Assembly: GCA_023229505.1 (NCBI GenBank)
Contig: JALNZD010000015.1
Location: forward strand, 16,598 to 80,597
DNA: 64,000 nt
DNA from: Bacteroidales bacterium
GTDB taxonomy: Bacteria; Bacteroidota; Bacteroidia; Bacteroidales; JAGOPY01
Direction of reading: 5' to 3'
The notes under the pieces are model-generated. The model was not told where the DNA came from, ran no database searches, and was given only the letters and a program-made list of their open reading frames with translations. Position numbers and translations under genes: made by a program. Of this stretch, positions 16,523 to 25,070 are shown piece after piece; position 1 is the stretch's first letter; the number at the start of each line of letters is the position of its first letter.

Positions 16523-19084
16523 TCATCGTTGCCAAAGAATCAGATTGGTTTCAAGTGGAACTGAAACACCTGGAAAGTTTGGTATTACCCGAGGAGTATA
16601 ATCTGTTGCAGGACGTGTTGCAGGAATCGTTTTCCGATAGACATGCAGTCCAATTGTCTCTGTCTGCTGTTCTATATGCTTCAATTCCTGCCGGACAGGA
16701 ACTCCACCATCCATTCCATCGGCGTAAAGTTCTACCCGCACCGCCTTAGGGTCGAGTTCATTAAAAAAGATCTGAACCTCAAATACGTGCTGCCCGCCGC
16801 GAGTTTCAACCTTCACTTCGCCGAAGTGCAGCGCGGCCCAATTCTGTTCCAGATTATGCTGCCAATCGACTATCTGCCCACCCACTGCGCCTTTATCAGC
16901 AGCACGTTCGCTGTAGGCTAACGCTAACGGGAGGTAGTGTTGCCCGGTGTATTCACGCACCGTGCGGTCGGCGGAGAAGCGCGGTGTCAATCGCGCCATG
17001 CTTTCATGCATCCGCTTGACCCATGCGGTGGGAATGCCACTATCGTCCCGTGTATAAAACTCCGGGATCACCTCCCGTTCGAGCATGTCATAAAGCGCTT
17101 CGGCTTCGGCAGCATCCCAGGCAGGGTCGTCGCCATGTTCCTGGCCATCACCTATAGCCCATCCCACTTCTGGCGTGTATGCTTCTGCCCACCAACCGTC
17201 CAATTCCGAGAGATTGATACCTCCATTGACGAGCACCTTCATGCCGCTCGTTCCACTAGCCTCCCAGGGTCGCCGGGGCGTGTTGATCCAAACGTCCACC
17301 CCCTGCACCAGGTGTTCCGTTAATAACATGTCGTAGTCGCTCAGGAAGATAATGTGGGGTCGGGTCTCTGGCTGGCGGATGAAATTTATCCATTCATGGA
17401 TCAAGGCCTGTCCCGCCAGGTCCCCCGGATGGGCCTTACCGGCGATGATGAGTTGCACCGGGTGCTCAGGATTAGTCAAAAGGCGTAGCAAGCGCCCCGG
17501 ATCATGCAGCAACAGGTTCGGTCTCTTATAGGTCGCGAAACGGCGCGCGAAGCCCAGTGTCAATGCGTTGGGATCAAATATATGTTTTGCCTCTTCAATC
17601 GCCTGGGACGTTGCGCCGGAGGCATCCAATTGCCGGGACAATCGCTCGCGTGCATATTCAACCAGAGATTTGCTGGCGGCAATGCGAAAATGCCAAAGGT
17701 TGGCGTCAGAGACATGGCGAATGTCCTGCTCCAGAGTTTTCGTCATCCCCAGCCATCGGCCTTTGCCGCAAGCTTTAGTCCAGATCTCGTCTGCTTCTTT
17801 GGAATCCCATGTCGGCATGTGCACCCCGTTGGTTATATATCCAACAGGCACCTCGTTTGCCGGCCATTTTGGAAATAGTGGTTCAAAGATGTTACGGCTG
17901 ACTTCTCCATGGAGACGACTTACACCGTTTACTGCCCCGCTTCCACGGATCGCCAGATAAGCCATATTGAACTTCTCGGATTCGTTTCCGGGATCATTAC
18001 GGCCTAAGGCTAACAATTGGTGATGTGTAATACCAAGTTTCTGCTCAGCGTACTCACCGAGGTATTGCTCGATAAGCGCCGGTGAGAAACAATCGAAACC
18101 TGCCGCTACTGCTGTGTGAGTGGTGAAAAGATTACCTGCTCTTGTAACAGCCAGGGCAACATCAAAAGGCTGACCTGTCTCCTGCATGAAATTCCTGGCC
18201 CGTTCCAATATAACAAAAGCCGCATGACCCTCATTGAGATGGCATACCTGAGGCTGAATATCAAGAGCATTAAGTAACCGCCATCCGCCAATGCCAAGCA
18301 CCAATTCCTGTTTAAGCCGAAGCTCGGGTCCACCACCGTATAATTCACTTGTTATTCCACGATGAGCAGGGAAATTTGCCGCATCATTACTATCCAGCAG
18401 ATAAAGTTTTATTCTGCCGACCTGAACTTGCCAGGTACGCAGCCATACAGAGTAACCAGGCAGGGCAATCTTTAAACGCAACCATTCTCCATTAGGTTGG
18501 CGCAAAGGAGTGATCGGTAATTGTCCGGGGTCGTTATATGGAAAAAGCGCCTGTTGCATCCCATTCTTGTCGATCTCCTGGCGAAAGTAGCCCTGCTGAT
18601 AAAGAAGCCCAATTCCGACAACGGGTACACCCAAATCACTTGCGGTTTTAAGTTGATCTCCGGCAACATTACCCAGTCCACCTGAATAAATGGGAAGAGC
18701 TTCACTCAGCATGAATTCCATGCTAAAATATGCTATACATATAAGGGGAGACTGCGGATAATTTTGTTGAAACCATGCAGGCACTGTGTTTGCATTCTTC
18801 CTGGACTTCACAAGGAAATCAATCTTCTTCCGGAAAATCGGATCATTCATCACAGATTGGAACTGATCGCGGGAAACTGTTTGTAAGACTACCCATGGGT
18901 TCTGTGTAAGATCCCAAAGTGCAGGATCAAGCATCCGCCATATTTCATCGGCTGAATGATCCCATGACCATCTCACGTCAAGCGCAAGCTCTGCAAGAGA
19001 ATCGACACCCTCAAGTTCCGCTGGCAGGAAACTGTAAACAGGTTTTCTTATGTCTGTTTTTTCTTTCACGATCTTTAAAAACAA
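16523..19084 (-). CDS. glgP: Alpha-glucan phosphorylase (DUF3417 type)
   Basis: This 853-residue enzyme releases glucose-1-phosphate from glycogen or maltodextrin. The N-terminal DUF3417 helper domain is clear (LAELALDVRWSWDHSADEIW, residues about 31-50). The GT35 core follows with CIAYFSMEFML, GGLGNVAGD, the NEGHAAF motif and the pyridoxal-phosphate lysine loop EASGTSGMKVLVNGG near residue 615. Length is normal for this subtype. The part encoded below about 18,000 is distinctly richer in GC than its first third and the neighbours, suggesting a transferred or recombined gene. It follows the glycosyltransferase gene by 1 base, with GH130 and AI-2E genes upstream in one operon. Confidence 0.93.
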   Translation of the reverse strand: MFLKIVKEKTDIRKPVYSFLPAELEGVDSLAELALDVRWSWDHSADEIWRMLDPALWDLTQNPWVVLQTVSRDQFQSVMNDPIFRKKIDFLVKSRKNANTVPAWFQQNYPQSPLICIAYFSMEFMLSEALPIYSGGLGNVAGDQLKTASDLGVPVVGIGLLYQQGYFRQEIDKNGMQQALFPYNDPGQLPITPLRQPNGEWLRLKIALPGYSVWLRTWQVQVGRIKLYLLDSNDAANFPAHRGITSELYGGGPELRLKQELVLGIGGWRLLNALDIQPQVCHLNEGHAAFVILERARNFMQETGQPFDVALAVTRAGNLFTTHTAVAAGFDCFSPALIEQYLGEYAEQKLGITHHQLLALGRNDPGNESEKFNMAYLAIRGSGAVNGVSRLHGEVSRNIFEPLFPKWPANEVPVGYITNGVHMPTWDSKEADEIWTKACGKGRWLGMTKTLEQDIRHVSDANLWHFRIAASKSLVEYARERLSRQLDASGATSQAIEEAKHIFDPNALTLGFARRFATYKRPNLLLHDPGRLLRLLTNPEHPVQLIIAGKAHPGDLAGQALIHEWINFIRQPETRPHIIFLSDYDMLLTEHLVQGVDVWINTPRRPWEASGTSGMKVLVNGGINLSELDGWWAEAYTPEVGWAIGDGQEHGDDPAWDAAEAEALYDMLEREVIPEFYTRDDSGIPTAWVKRMHESMARLTPRFSADRTVREYTGQHYLPLALAYSERAADKGAVGGQIVDWQHNLEQNWAALHFGEVKVETRGGQHVFEVQIFFNELDPKAVRVELYADGMDGGVPVRQELKHIEQQTETIGLHVYRKTIPATRPATDYTPRVIPNFPGVSVPLETNLILWQR

Positions 19085-19085
19085 G

Positions 19086-21317
19086 TTACATAAGAAGTAG
19101 GTTATCTGAATTCTTATACTTTTCCATGGTTAATCTTGCCATCAGGTAACTTACCGTAGATTCTGCTCCCTGATTGAGGTTCACGTGAGTTTCCTCCAGC
19201 CCGTCGTAACAACCTCCTGTACATGGGTTATAAATAATTTGATGCAAGCGGTTGTTCCCTAAAAACCAGTTAAATGCCGTTTCCATTTTCAGCCGGCAGC
19301 CTTTGTCCATAAATTCATCGTAAAATTTACTTAATGTCATTATGGTATAGGCAACATCAATGGGTTGTTCGCCAAAATGCCCTGCTTCCTGTCCCTTTTG
19401 CAGCCATTTTTTGTTGGAAATTACTTCTATCCCGTTTTCATTAAAAGTTTGCGACAATAGAAAATTAAGCGATGATATGGCGATTTCTTTATAAATTTTT
19501 TCTCTGGTCAACAACCAGGCATATAACATGGCCTCAGGCAATGTGCTGTTGGCATAGGTAAGATAACCCTCAAACCATTCCCATTTTTCGTTCGATTCGT
19601 GCTTATACATCTGAACCAAACGATTGGCGAATGTTCTTATTAGGACGAGATTTTCAGGAGACTTTGTGGAGCTATAGTAGTAATATAACCCTTTTATAGA
19701 GAAAGCCATTGCCCGTGTAGAATGCACCGTGCCTATATGATGCAGGGATTTTTCAATGATTGTTTCGGCCTCAGATATGATTTCCCCGGGTAAGAGGCTT
19801 GATAATGATACTAAATATCCTAAAGCCCAGACGGCTCTTCCATTTGAATCTTCCAAATTGACAGCTTTGTTTTGATCGGTAAATTTGTTATCCTTATCTA
19901 CATAATTTAAAAAGTTACCTGCTGGTTGCTGACAAAGTTTTATAAAGCTGAGATATTTTTTTATGTTATAAACACTCTTCTTATCGCCTGTCAGTTCAAA
20001 GTACATGCACGAGGCTACCAGGGCTCTGGCATTATCATCCAGGGTATAACCTGTTTTGATATCGGGTTGATTGATTTTTGAAAACTGAATGATACCGGTA
20101 TGGGTCGTCATCTGTTTCAGGTGGTTCAGGTTGATGGTCGGGAGATTATATCGTATTGTAATTTTATCGCCGGCAATTTTTCCGAACAACATAGCATGCG
20201 CAATGGCAGAATTTTCCCAGGCTGTGGAGACTATTTTCTGCAAGGTATTTGTACTGATATTCCTTCGTAATTTATCATTGTTGAGTAGCCGGATGACGCC
20301 ATCGGCTAATTGTTGTGAATTGCGAAAATCAAAAATAATTCCTGTATCCTTAGTCAACACCTCCCTTGCATGTGGTATAGGTGTAGAAATGATGGGACAG
20401 GCACAACTCATGGCATAAACAAAAGTGCCGCTTACAGCCTGGTTAGGATCGTTGGTGGTAAACAGGTAAATATCGGTAAGCTGCAAATATTCGAGCAAAT
20501 CGGGCAATGGCAAATAGTTATTAATAAATATCACATGATCGTGAAGTGCATACTCTTTTACTTTTTGCTCGAGCATTTCCCGGTATTTTTCTCCGTCCGT
20601 TTTCACAACTTCGGGATGGGTTTTGCCTATTACCAGAAATACTACATCAGGGCTGGTTTTTACAATGGCTGGCAATGCTTCTAATGTAGTTTCAATACCC
20701 TTTCCCGAACTTAGCAGGCCAAAAGTTGTAAGAACTTTCCGATCTTTTAGTCCATACTTCAGCTTCAAAGATTTCTTACTTAAACGGGGAACTAAGTGGG
20801 TGCCGTGAGCTATCACTGATATTTTTTGCTGTGGCACAGCATAATCGTTCGTTAAAATATCGGCCGAGGTATGGGTCATTACCACGATTGACTCGCAGGC
20901 AGCCGCAATACTCTTTAATTTTGATTTTAACTGTTCATCAGGATGAGGCAGTACAGTATGAAAAACAATAACAACCGGCTTTGAAAGTTCATATAAAAAT
21001 TGCAGAAATGCTTGTTCCTGCACTTTAAAAAAGCCAAACTCGTGCTGGATCAACACGAGTTTGATACGATTGTCCTGATTAATAGATTGAGCTAATTTCT
21101 GATACCCCGGAGCAAGAGAAGTGTCAAGAATATAATTTACTTCATCAGGGTAATTATAACTTGCATCTCCGGATTCCAATGCACAAACTTTTATTGATAA
21201 TGAATTGCTGAATTTATTATTAAGCACCATTATCAAATCCTGGGAATAGGTTGCTATGCCGCATACCCTTGGTGGATATGAGGTAATAAACAAGATTTCA
21301 GCCAGGTCATTTTTCAT
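19086..21317 (-). CDS. GT4-type glycosyltransferase with C-terminal toroid domain
   Basis: The 743-residue protein starts with a GT-B glycosyltransferase domain of family 4 (residues about 6-370). Features are SYPPRVCGIATYSQ, VLIQHEFGFF, HTSADIL, the nucleotide-sugar stretch VSGTFVYAMSCACPIISTP and the DTGIIFDF loop. Residues about 390-743 form a separate all-helical region (GYTLDDNARALVASC, LEDSNGRAVWALGYL, GYLTYANSTLPEAML) resembling (alpha/alpha)6 glycosidase barrels. It overlaps the GH130 gene by 11 bases and precedes glgP by 1 base, so the three genes probably act on one storage or envelope glycan. The acceptor is unknown. Confidence 0.85.
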   Translation of the reverse strand: MKNDLAEILFITSYPPRVCGIATYSQDLIMVLNNKFSNSLSIKVCALESGDASYNYPDEVNYILDTSLAPGYQKLAQSINQDNRIKLVLIQHEFGFFKVQEQAFLQFLYELSKPVVIVFHTVLPHPDEQLKSKLKSIAAACESIVVMTHTSADILTNDYAVPQQKISVIAHGTHLVPRLSKKSLKLKYGLKDRKVLTTFGLLSSGKGIETTLEALPAIVKTSPDVVFLVIGKTHPEVVKTDGEKYREMLEQKVKEYALHDHVIFINNYLPLPDLLEYLQLTDIYLFTTNDPNQAVSGTFVYAMSCACPIISTPIPHAREVLTKDTGIIFDFRNSQQLADGVIRLLNNDKLRRNISTNTLQKIVSTAWENSAIAHAMLFGKIAGDKITIRYNLPTINLNHLKQMTTHTGIIQFSKINQPDIKTGYTLDDNARALVASCMYFELTGDKKSVYNIKKYLSFIKLCQQPAGNFLNYVDKDNKFTDQNKAVNLEDSNGRAVWALGYLVSLSSLLPGEIISEAETIIEKSLHHIGTVHSTRAMAFSIKGLYYYYSSTKSPENLVLIRTFANRLVQMYKHESNEKWEWFEGYLTYANSTLPEAMLYAWLLTREKIYKEIAISSLNFLLSQTFNENGIEVISNKKWLQKGQEAGHFGEQPIDVAYTIMTLSKFYDEFMDKGCRLKMETAFNWFLGNNRLHQIIYNPCTGGCYDGLEETHVNLNQGAESTVSYLMARLTMEKYKNSDNLLLM

Positions 21318-22350
21318 CTTTCGCAGTATAAGTTAACAATTCGGCCAATAATGCGGATAAACTCACGGAGGCACAGGCAATATATGAATCCGCTGCTCCA
21401 TAATAAATAAATAAGGTATTTCCAAACAATGCAGTGCCGGTAGGAAAAACCACATTATTCACATCGCCATTTATTTCCCATTGGTATTTAGGTGAGAACA
21501 AAGCATAAGGCAACCGGGCTATTTCTTTTACAGGATTATTTAAATCCAGTAAGGCTGCGCAGGCAGAATATACAAGCCCTCTATCAGTTTCTTCCGCTCC
21601 ATGGTAAATCAATAGCCAACCGTGTTCTGTTTCAATTGGAGGGCAGCCACTGCCAATGTAGCTTGACTCGTGCGCATAAACAGGGTCGAGGACGATATGT
21701 TCCTGCAGGTTAAGAAAATAATTTTCCCAAAATTCTTTCGTGAGTTCCTTTAAGCTATTTACAGAAACAAGTTGAATGCCAGGTCTGATACGGTGAAGAA
21801 ACACCAATTTATCCTTAATTTTTCGGGGAAAGAAAATTAAATCCTTATCCCACAACATAATTTTTTTATCAGGATCTGCTTTCTGGTAGTAGAACTTATG
21901 ATTACGGTAATAATTTTCATTTACTTTACCGTCAGATTCAGCACGGAATACAAATTGTGCATACGTGATGGGAGGAACAATGATTCCCTGCTTTTTAAAA
22001 TTCATAAAATCTTTTGAAGTAGCTAAAGCCCCACGGGCATTTGTCCCATCGTACCCGGTATAGGTCATATAAAACAGGTCATCAATCTTTACAATGCGGG
22101 GATCTTCAACACCATGTGATTCATATTCGAATTCAGGTACCATGAAAGGCTTATCCCACCGTTCAGCAACTGTCAATGGGCCATCCAGCCTGCAATAGCC
22201 AATACTCGAATGATTTCCTTTTCGCACAGCCCGGTAAAAAAGATGAACGCTGTCGCCTTCACGCATTGCTGCTGGATTTAGCACACCTTCGTTTTCAAAT
22301 GCGAAATGGGTTTTCTTTAGTATAATGCCTTCTTTTTTAACCACTATCAT
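21307..22350 (-). CDS. GH130 family mannoside phosphorylase or mannosidase
   Basis: This 347-residue five-bladed beta-propeller protein shows GH130 features: NPAAMREGDSVHLFYRAV near the N-terminus, GVEDPRIVKIDD with the proposed catalytic Asp near residue 88, YTGYDG, and WLLIYHGAE towards the end. GH130 enzymes split beta-mannosides by phosphate or water. The sequence alone does not tell which. It overlaps the AI-2E gene by 4 bases and the glycosyltransferase gene by 11 bases, a tight operon pairing seen often for GH130 with GT4 proteins. Confidence 0.85.
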   Translation of the reverse strand: MIVVKKEGIILKKTHFAFENEGVLNPAAMREGDSVHLFYRAVRKGNHSSIGYCRLDGPLTVAERWDKPFMVPEFEYESHGVEDPRIVKIDDLFYMTYTGYDGTNARGALATSKDFMNFKKQGIIVPPITYAQFVFRAESDGKVNENYYRNHKFYYQKADPDKKIMLWDKDLIFFPRKIKDKLVFLHRIRPGIQLVSVNSLKELTKEFWENYFLNLQEHIVLDPVYAHESSYIGSGCPPIETEHGWLLIYHGAEETDRGLVYSACAALLDLNNPVKEIARLPYALFSPKYQWEINGDVNNVVFPTGTALFGNTLFIYYGAADSYIACASVSLSALLAELLTYTAKDEK

Positions 22351-23462
22351 GAAGGTTTATTTTTTATCCGCCTCAGGCGGATCGGTTTAATTTTTAATAA
22401 TGGGGGCATGGTGTCGCCTAATAAAAATCCCCAGGGTTTTAAAGATTCGATATGGTCGAAAATGAGTTTTACAATGGCAAGGAGCGGTATGGAAAGAAAC
22501 ATACCGGGTATGCCCCATAAAGCATTCCCGGCAAGTACCACTATTATTGAGAAAAGTGCATTGATTTTTACTTTTGAGGCAACTATTTTGGGTACGATAT
22601 AGTTATTGTCGATTAGTTGGATGAGATAATAAAATGCCAGAACGTATAAGGCATACCAGGGTGTCGATTTAGTGGCCAAAGCAATCATCATGGGCAATGC
22701 TACTGCCACGATTCCTCCGATGTATGGAATGACGTTGAGCAATGCGCCTATAATGCCAAGCAGGACAGCATATTCAATTCCAAGTATCAAAAGAGCAGTG
22801 GAATTCAGTGTTGCCATAATGACAAATTCGATAACCAGTCCTATAAGATAGCGTTGAATAACAGTTTTGGTCTGGGTCACAATTTCGCTCACCTGACTTT
22901 TGTTGCTTTTGTCAAAAAGCCTGCGAATAAACTCAAGTAGGAGGGGTTCGTAAAATAATATCAAAAAGATGTAAACAGGAACCAAAAACAATACTACTAT
23001 CCCGCTGCCGACTATGACGAGTGTTTGTCCGATTGAATGGCTGATATAATTGATAAGTTCACCTTTTGTTTTTGTAATCCAGTCATTGATAACTTGTGGC
23101 TTTATATCGAAATAACCGGAAGCCCAGGTGATGGTTTGGTTGAGTATCCCGGTAAATTTATCGACCAGTATCGGCCATGTTTCGCCGAACCGGCTTGCCT
23201 GCGAAACTAAAAGACCGCCAAACGCGCCAATGACTAATATAGTAAGGAATAAAGTAATTACAATAGCTACTATCCTTCTTATTCTTAACCGTACAAAAAA
23301 ATCTACGACCGGGTGAAGTAAGATGGCAAGAATGGTTGCGAAAAGGAGTGGAACAATAATGCCCCTTGCGATGTACAACATCATAAACAAGGCATATATT
23401 CCGATTAAAAAAAGAATTGCCTTTGCGTAAAATGGTAATTTCAATTCTTTAACTATATTCAC
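22347..23462 (-). CDS. AI-2E family membrane transporter
   Basis: The 371-residue protein has the AI-2E/PerM layout: two N-terminal hydrophobic segments (residues 14-48), a third near 62-85, a long soluble loop, then four or five helices including LNVIPYIGGIVAVALPM and the conserved LAGNALWGIPGMFLSIP. Members export small signals or exchange ions. A role in autoinducer-2 export is known only for one, so function here is open. It starts the operon with GH130, the glycosyltransferase and glgP. The palindrome atccgcctcaggcggat (22366-22382) lies inside its last codons and encodes IRLRR. Confidence 0.9.
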   Translation of the reverse strand: MNIVKELKLPFYAKAILFLIGIYALFMMLYIARGIIVPLLFATILAILLHPVVDFFVRLRIRRIVAIVITLFLTILVIGAFGGLLVSQASRFGETWPILVDKFTGILNQTITWASGYFDIKPQVINDWITKTKGELINYISHSIGQTLVIVGSGIVVLFLVPVYIFLILFYEPLLLEFIRRLFDKSNKSQVSEIVTQTKTVIQRYLIGLVIEFVIMATLNSTALLILGIEYAVLLGIIGALLNVIPYIGGIVAVALPMMIALATKSTPWYALYVLAFYYLIQLIDNNYIVPKIVASKVKINALFSIIVVLAGNALWGIPGMFLSIPLLAIVKLIFDHIESLKPWGFLLGDTMPPLLKIKPIRLRRIKNKPS

Positions 23463-23502
23463 AAATATTATTTATTTTAAAGGTGTTCGTGAAGATATAC
23501 GT

Positions 23503-23901
23503 TCACAGCTTTTTAGAATTCATTTCCTTCTTGCGGAAAATATGTTTAAAGGCAAACTGACCGATTGACATAATAGCGTCAGGGTGCTGAGCTACAAGGT
23601 TTGTAACTCCAAACTGCAAAACAGAGCCTAAAATCTTTCTAAATATACCGCCTGATGCACCAACAATAATTTTCCTTGATAGATAACCGGTAGCTAAACC
23701 TACGGTAGCGCCTACAATGTTTTCAATCAAATAGGGCGATGAAGCAATATCTTTCAAGGTGCTATTGAGAAGTTTAACAGGCTTATAGCTCTCGTAGGTA
23801 AGGTAAAATTGTTCTTTCAATTGCTGCCCTTTAATAGCTTGCTCAGCTTCTAATAATTGAATTGCATTTTTAAGTTCGGCGATTGAAGTTATGTTTTTCA
23901 T
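23503..23901 (-). CDS. Hypothetical protein with glycine-rich central segment
   Basis: This 132-residue protein has a charged helical start (SIAELKNAIQLLEAEQAIKG), then SSPYLIENIVGATVGLATGY and SRKIIVGASGGIFRKILGSV, which look like two amphipathic or short membrane segments, and a basic tail (FRKKEMNSKKL). The type occurs in Bacteroidetes stress or biofilm clusters together with holin-X-like and YtxH proteins, as here. I know no function. The start lies 6 bases after the stop of the upstream gene, so the two are cotranscribed. Confidence 0.75.
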   Translation of the reverse strand: MKNITSIAELKNAIQLLEAEQAIKGQQLKEQFYLTYESYKPVKLLNSTLKDIASSPYLIENIVGATVGLATGYLSRKIIVGASGGIFRKILGSVLQFGVTNLVAQHPDAIMSIGQFAFKHIFRKKEMNSKKL

Positions 23902-23907
23902 GTGATT

Positions 23908-24279
23908 TTAATTAAGCACCTGCTTAATGATATAATTGCAGACAAGATTTTTAAGCCTTTTATGAAAAAAGAAATGTAAAACAATCCCCGTAATCCCATA
24001 AAAAGCAGCTACCACAAAGAATCCGTAACAGGTTTTGCCAAGGATTTCGCCAAGCCATAAAGCTAATCCCAGATTGAAAAAAAGCAAGAATGACGCAATC
24101 AGGACAAAGACAACAGAATGAGGTATAAATGAGGAAGCAATATCCGATGTTTTGTCCAGGGCTTTGAGTTTTTCTAACTCATAGCTTGTTTTGCCGTATT
24201 CAACAACTCTTTCCAGCAGTGATTCAATCAACTTCGTACTGTCATCCATGGCTTCGGTTTTAGAAAATTGCATAACCAT
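23908..24279 (-). CDS. Putative holin-X-like (DUF1469) membrane protein
   Basis: The 123-residue protein has a charged N-terminal helix (about residues 10-45), two hydrophobic segments (residues 53-76 and 84-107) and a basic C-terminus. That is the layout of the phage-holin-like DUF1469 family found in many bacteria outside phages. These proteins sit in the envelope and their role is unknown. It precedes the 132-aa gene by 6 bases and follows the cupin gene. Confidence 0.7.
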   Translation of the reverse strand: MVMQFSKTEAMDDSTKLIESLLERVVEYGKTSYELEKLKALDKTSDIASSFIPHSVVFVLIASFLLFFNLGLALWLGEILGKTCYGFFVVAAFYGITGIVLHFFFHKRLKNLVCNYIIKQVLN

Positions 24280-24305
24280 CAGGGCATTTAGTTTCTTGCC
24301 TACTG

Positions 24306-24731
24306 TTAGGTGCCGTTTGCAATGGTTAAAAGGAGCACAGTTTCTTCCCTGGTTGTCAGGCTGTACTTAATGTTTTCATAAAGTGTCAGCAATTGACCTT
24401 TGTTAAGCGTTACAGATTCTTTTCGGGTATGAAACTTTAGTTTTCCCTCAATTATTTGAAAGGTTACTGATTCATTTGACTGAAAAGATTTAATTTCTGT
24501 TCCTTCATGCAATGCGGTAAGTACAATCTGCTTATCGGGACTTTTCAAAAGAATCATTGCATTAAGTTCCCCTTTTACCCATGTATGATTATTTTTCATC
24601 TTATCAATCAAGGCTGGCAAATCAAAAGTTCGCAATGACGTATTAAGAGACCTGTTATCCTCAGAAAGGGGAGGTTTGGATTTCAACCTTTCTTTTTCCA
24701 TGTTAATATTTTTATCCGGAAACTTCTTCAT
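24306..24731 (-). CDS. Cupin-fold protein
   Basis: The 141-residue product has a polar N-terminal tail and then a single small cupin barrel (WVKGELNAMILLKSPDKQIV, LHEGTEIKSFQSNESVTFQI, EGKLKFHTRKESVTLNKGQL). The usual paired His metal ligands of enzymatic cupins are not conserved (LHEGTEI keeps one His), so it is more likely a sensor or binding protein. An alternative start at 24701 (MEKERLKSK) is possible. Its 5' end overlaps the ytxH gene stop, pointing to cotranscription. Confidence 0.75.
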   Translation of the reverse strand: MKKFPDKNINMEKERLKSKPPLSEDNRSLNTSLRTFDLPALIDKMKNNHTWVKGELNAMILLKSPDKQIVLTALHEGTEIKSFQSNESVTFQIIEGKLKFHTRKESVTLNKGQLLTLYENIKYSLTTREETVLLLTIANGT

Positions 24732-24930
24732 CCTTTACCTCTTCAAATTTTGCGGAGTTGCTGTCAAGAAATTCATTGAATTTTTCTTTTAATGAATCCG
24801 CAAAGTCCTCTCCCTTTTTAGAAATTTTTTTTCTGGTATCCGAACCTTTTCCGGGGGCAAATAAAATCCCTAAGAATGCACCGGCAGCGACGCCAGCCAA
24901 TACGCCCAATAATACTTTTCCAGAGCTCAT
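24712..24930 (-). CDS. YtxH-domain protein
   Basis: The 72-residue product begins MSSGKVLLGVLAGVAAGAFLGILFAP: a glycine-rich membrane segment that ends in the typical FAPGKGSDTR turn, followed by a charged helix (KKISKKGEDFADSLKEKFNE). This is the YtxH pattern of general-stress membrane proteins. The frame is open to 25065, but the ATG at 24930 gives the family N-terminus. A paired TGTAA element lies 102 bases upstream. It is the first gene of a run (ytxH, cupin, holin-X-like, 132-aa protein) that looks like a stress operon. Confidence 0.85.
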   Translation of the reverse strand: MSSGKVLLGVLAGVAAGAFLGILFAPGKGSDTRKKISKKGEDFADSLKEKFNEFLDSNSAKFEEVKDEEVSG

Positions 24931-25031
24931 AATTTTATTTTTTAAATGATTGTTAATAGCCCGCTTCCTGCGGGACAATCGTGAGTATATTATTACCATA
25001 ACAAAGGTATGCCTCACCATTCCGGGAAACG

Positions 25032-25070
25032 TTACATAATTCCGGGAATAAATTACATCATTCACACATT
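25032..25070 (-). promoter_or_regulatory. Paired TGTAA element upstream of the ytxH operon
   Basis: On the minus strand AATGTGTGAATGATGTAA is followed after 15 bases by ATGTAA. The half sites (plus-strand ttacat at 25053 and 25032) are 21 bp apart. The first 18 bases are identical to the element before bfr. It lies between the 3' end of the AraC-type gene and ytxH. Confidence 0.65.

Noticed and set aside
16555..17960. Several plus-strand open frames of up to 130 residues
   Set aside because: They are antisense shadows of the GC-rich part of the glucan phosphorylase gene, whose motifs are unambiguous.
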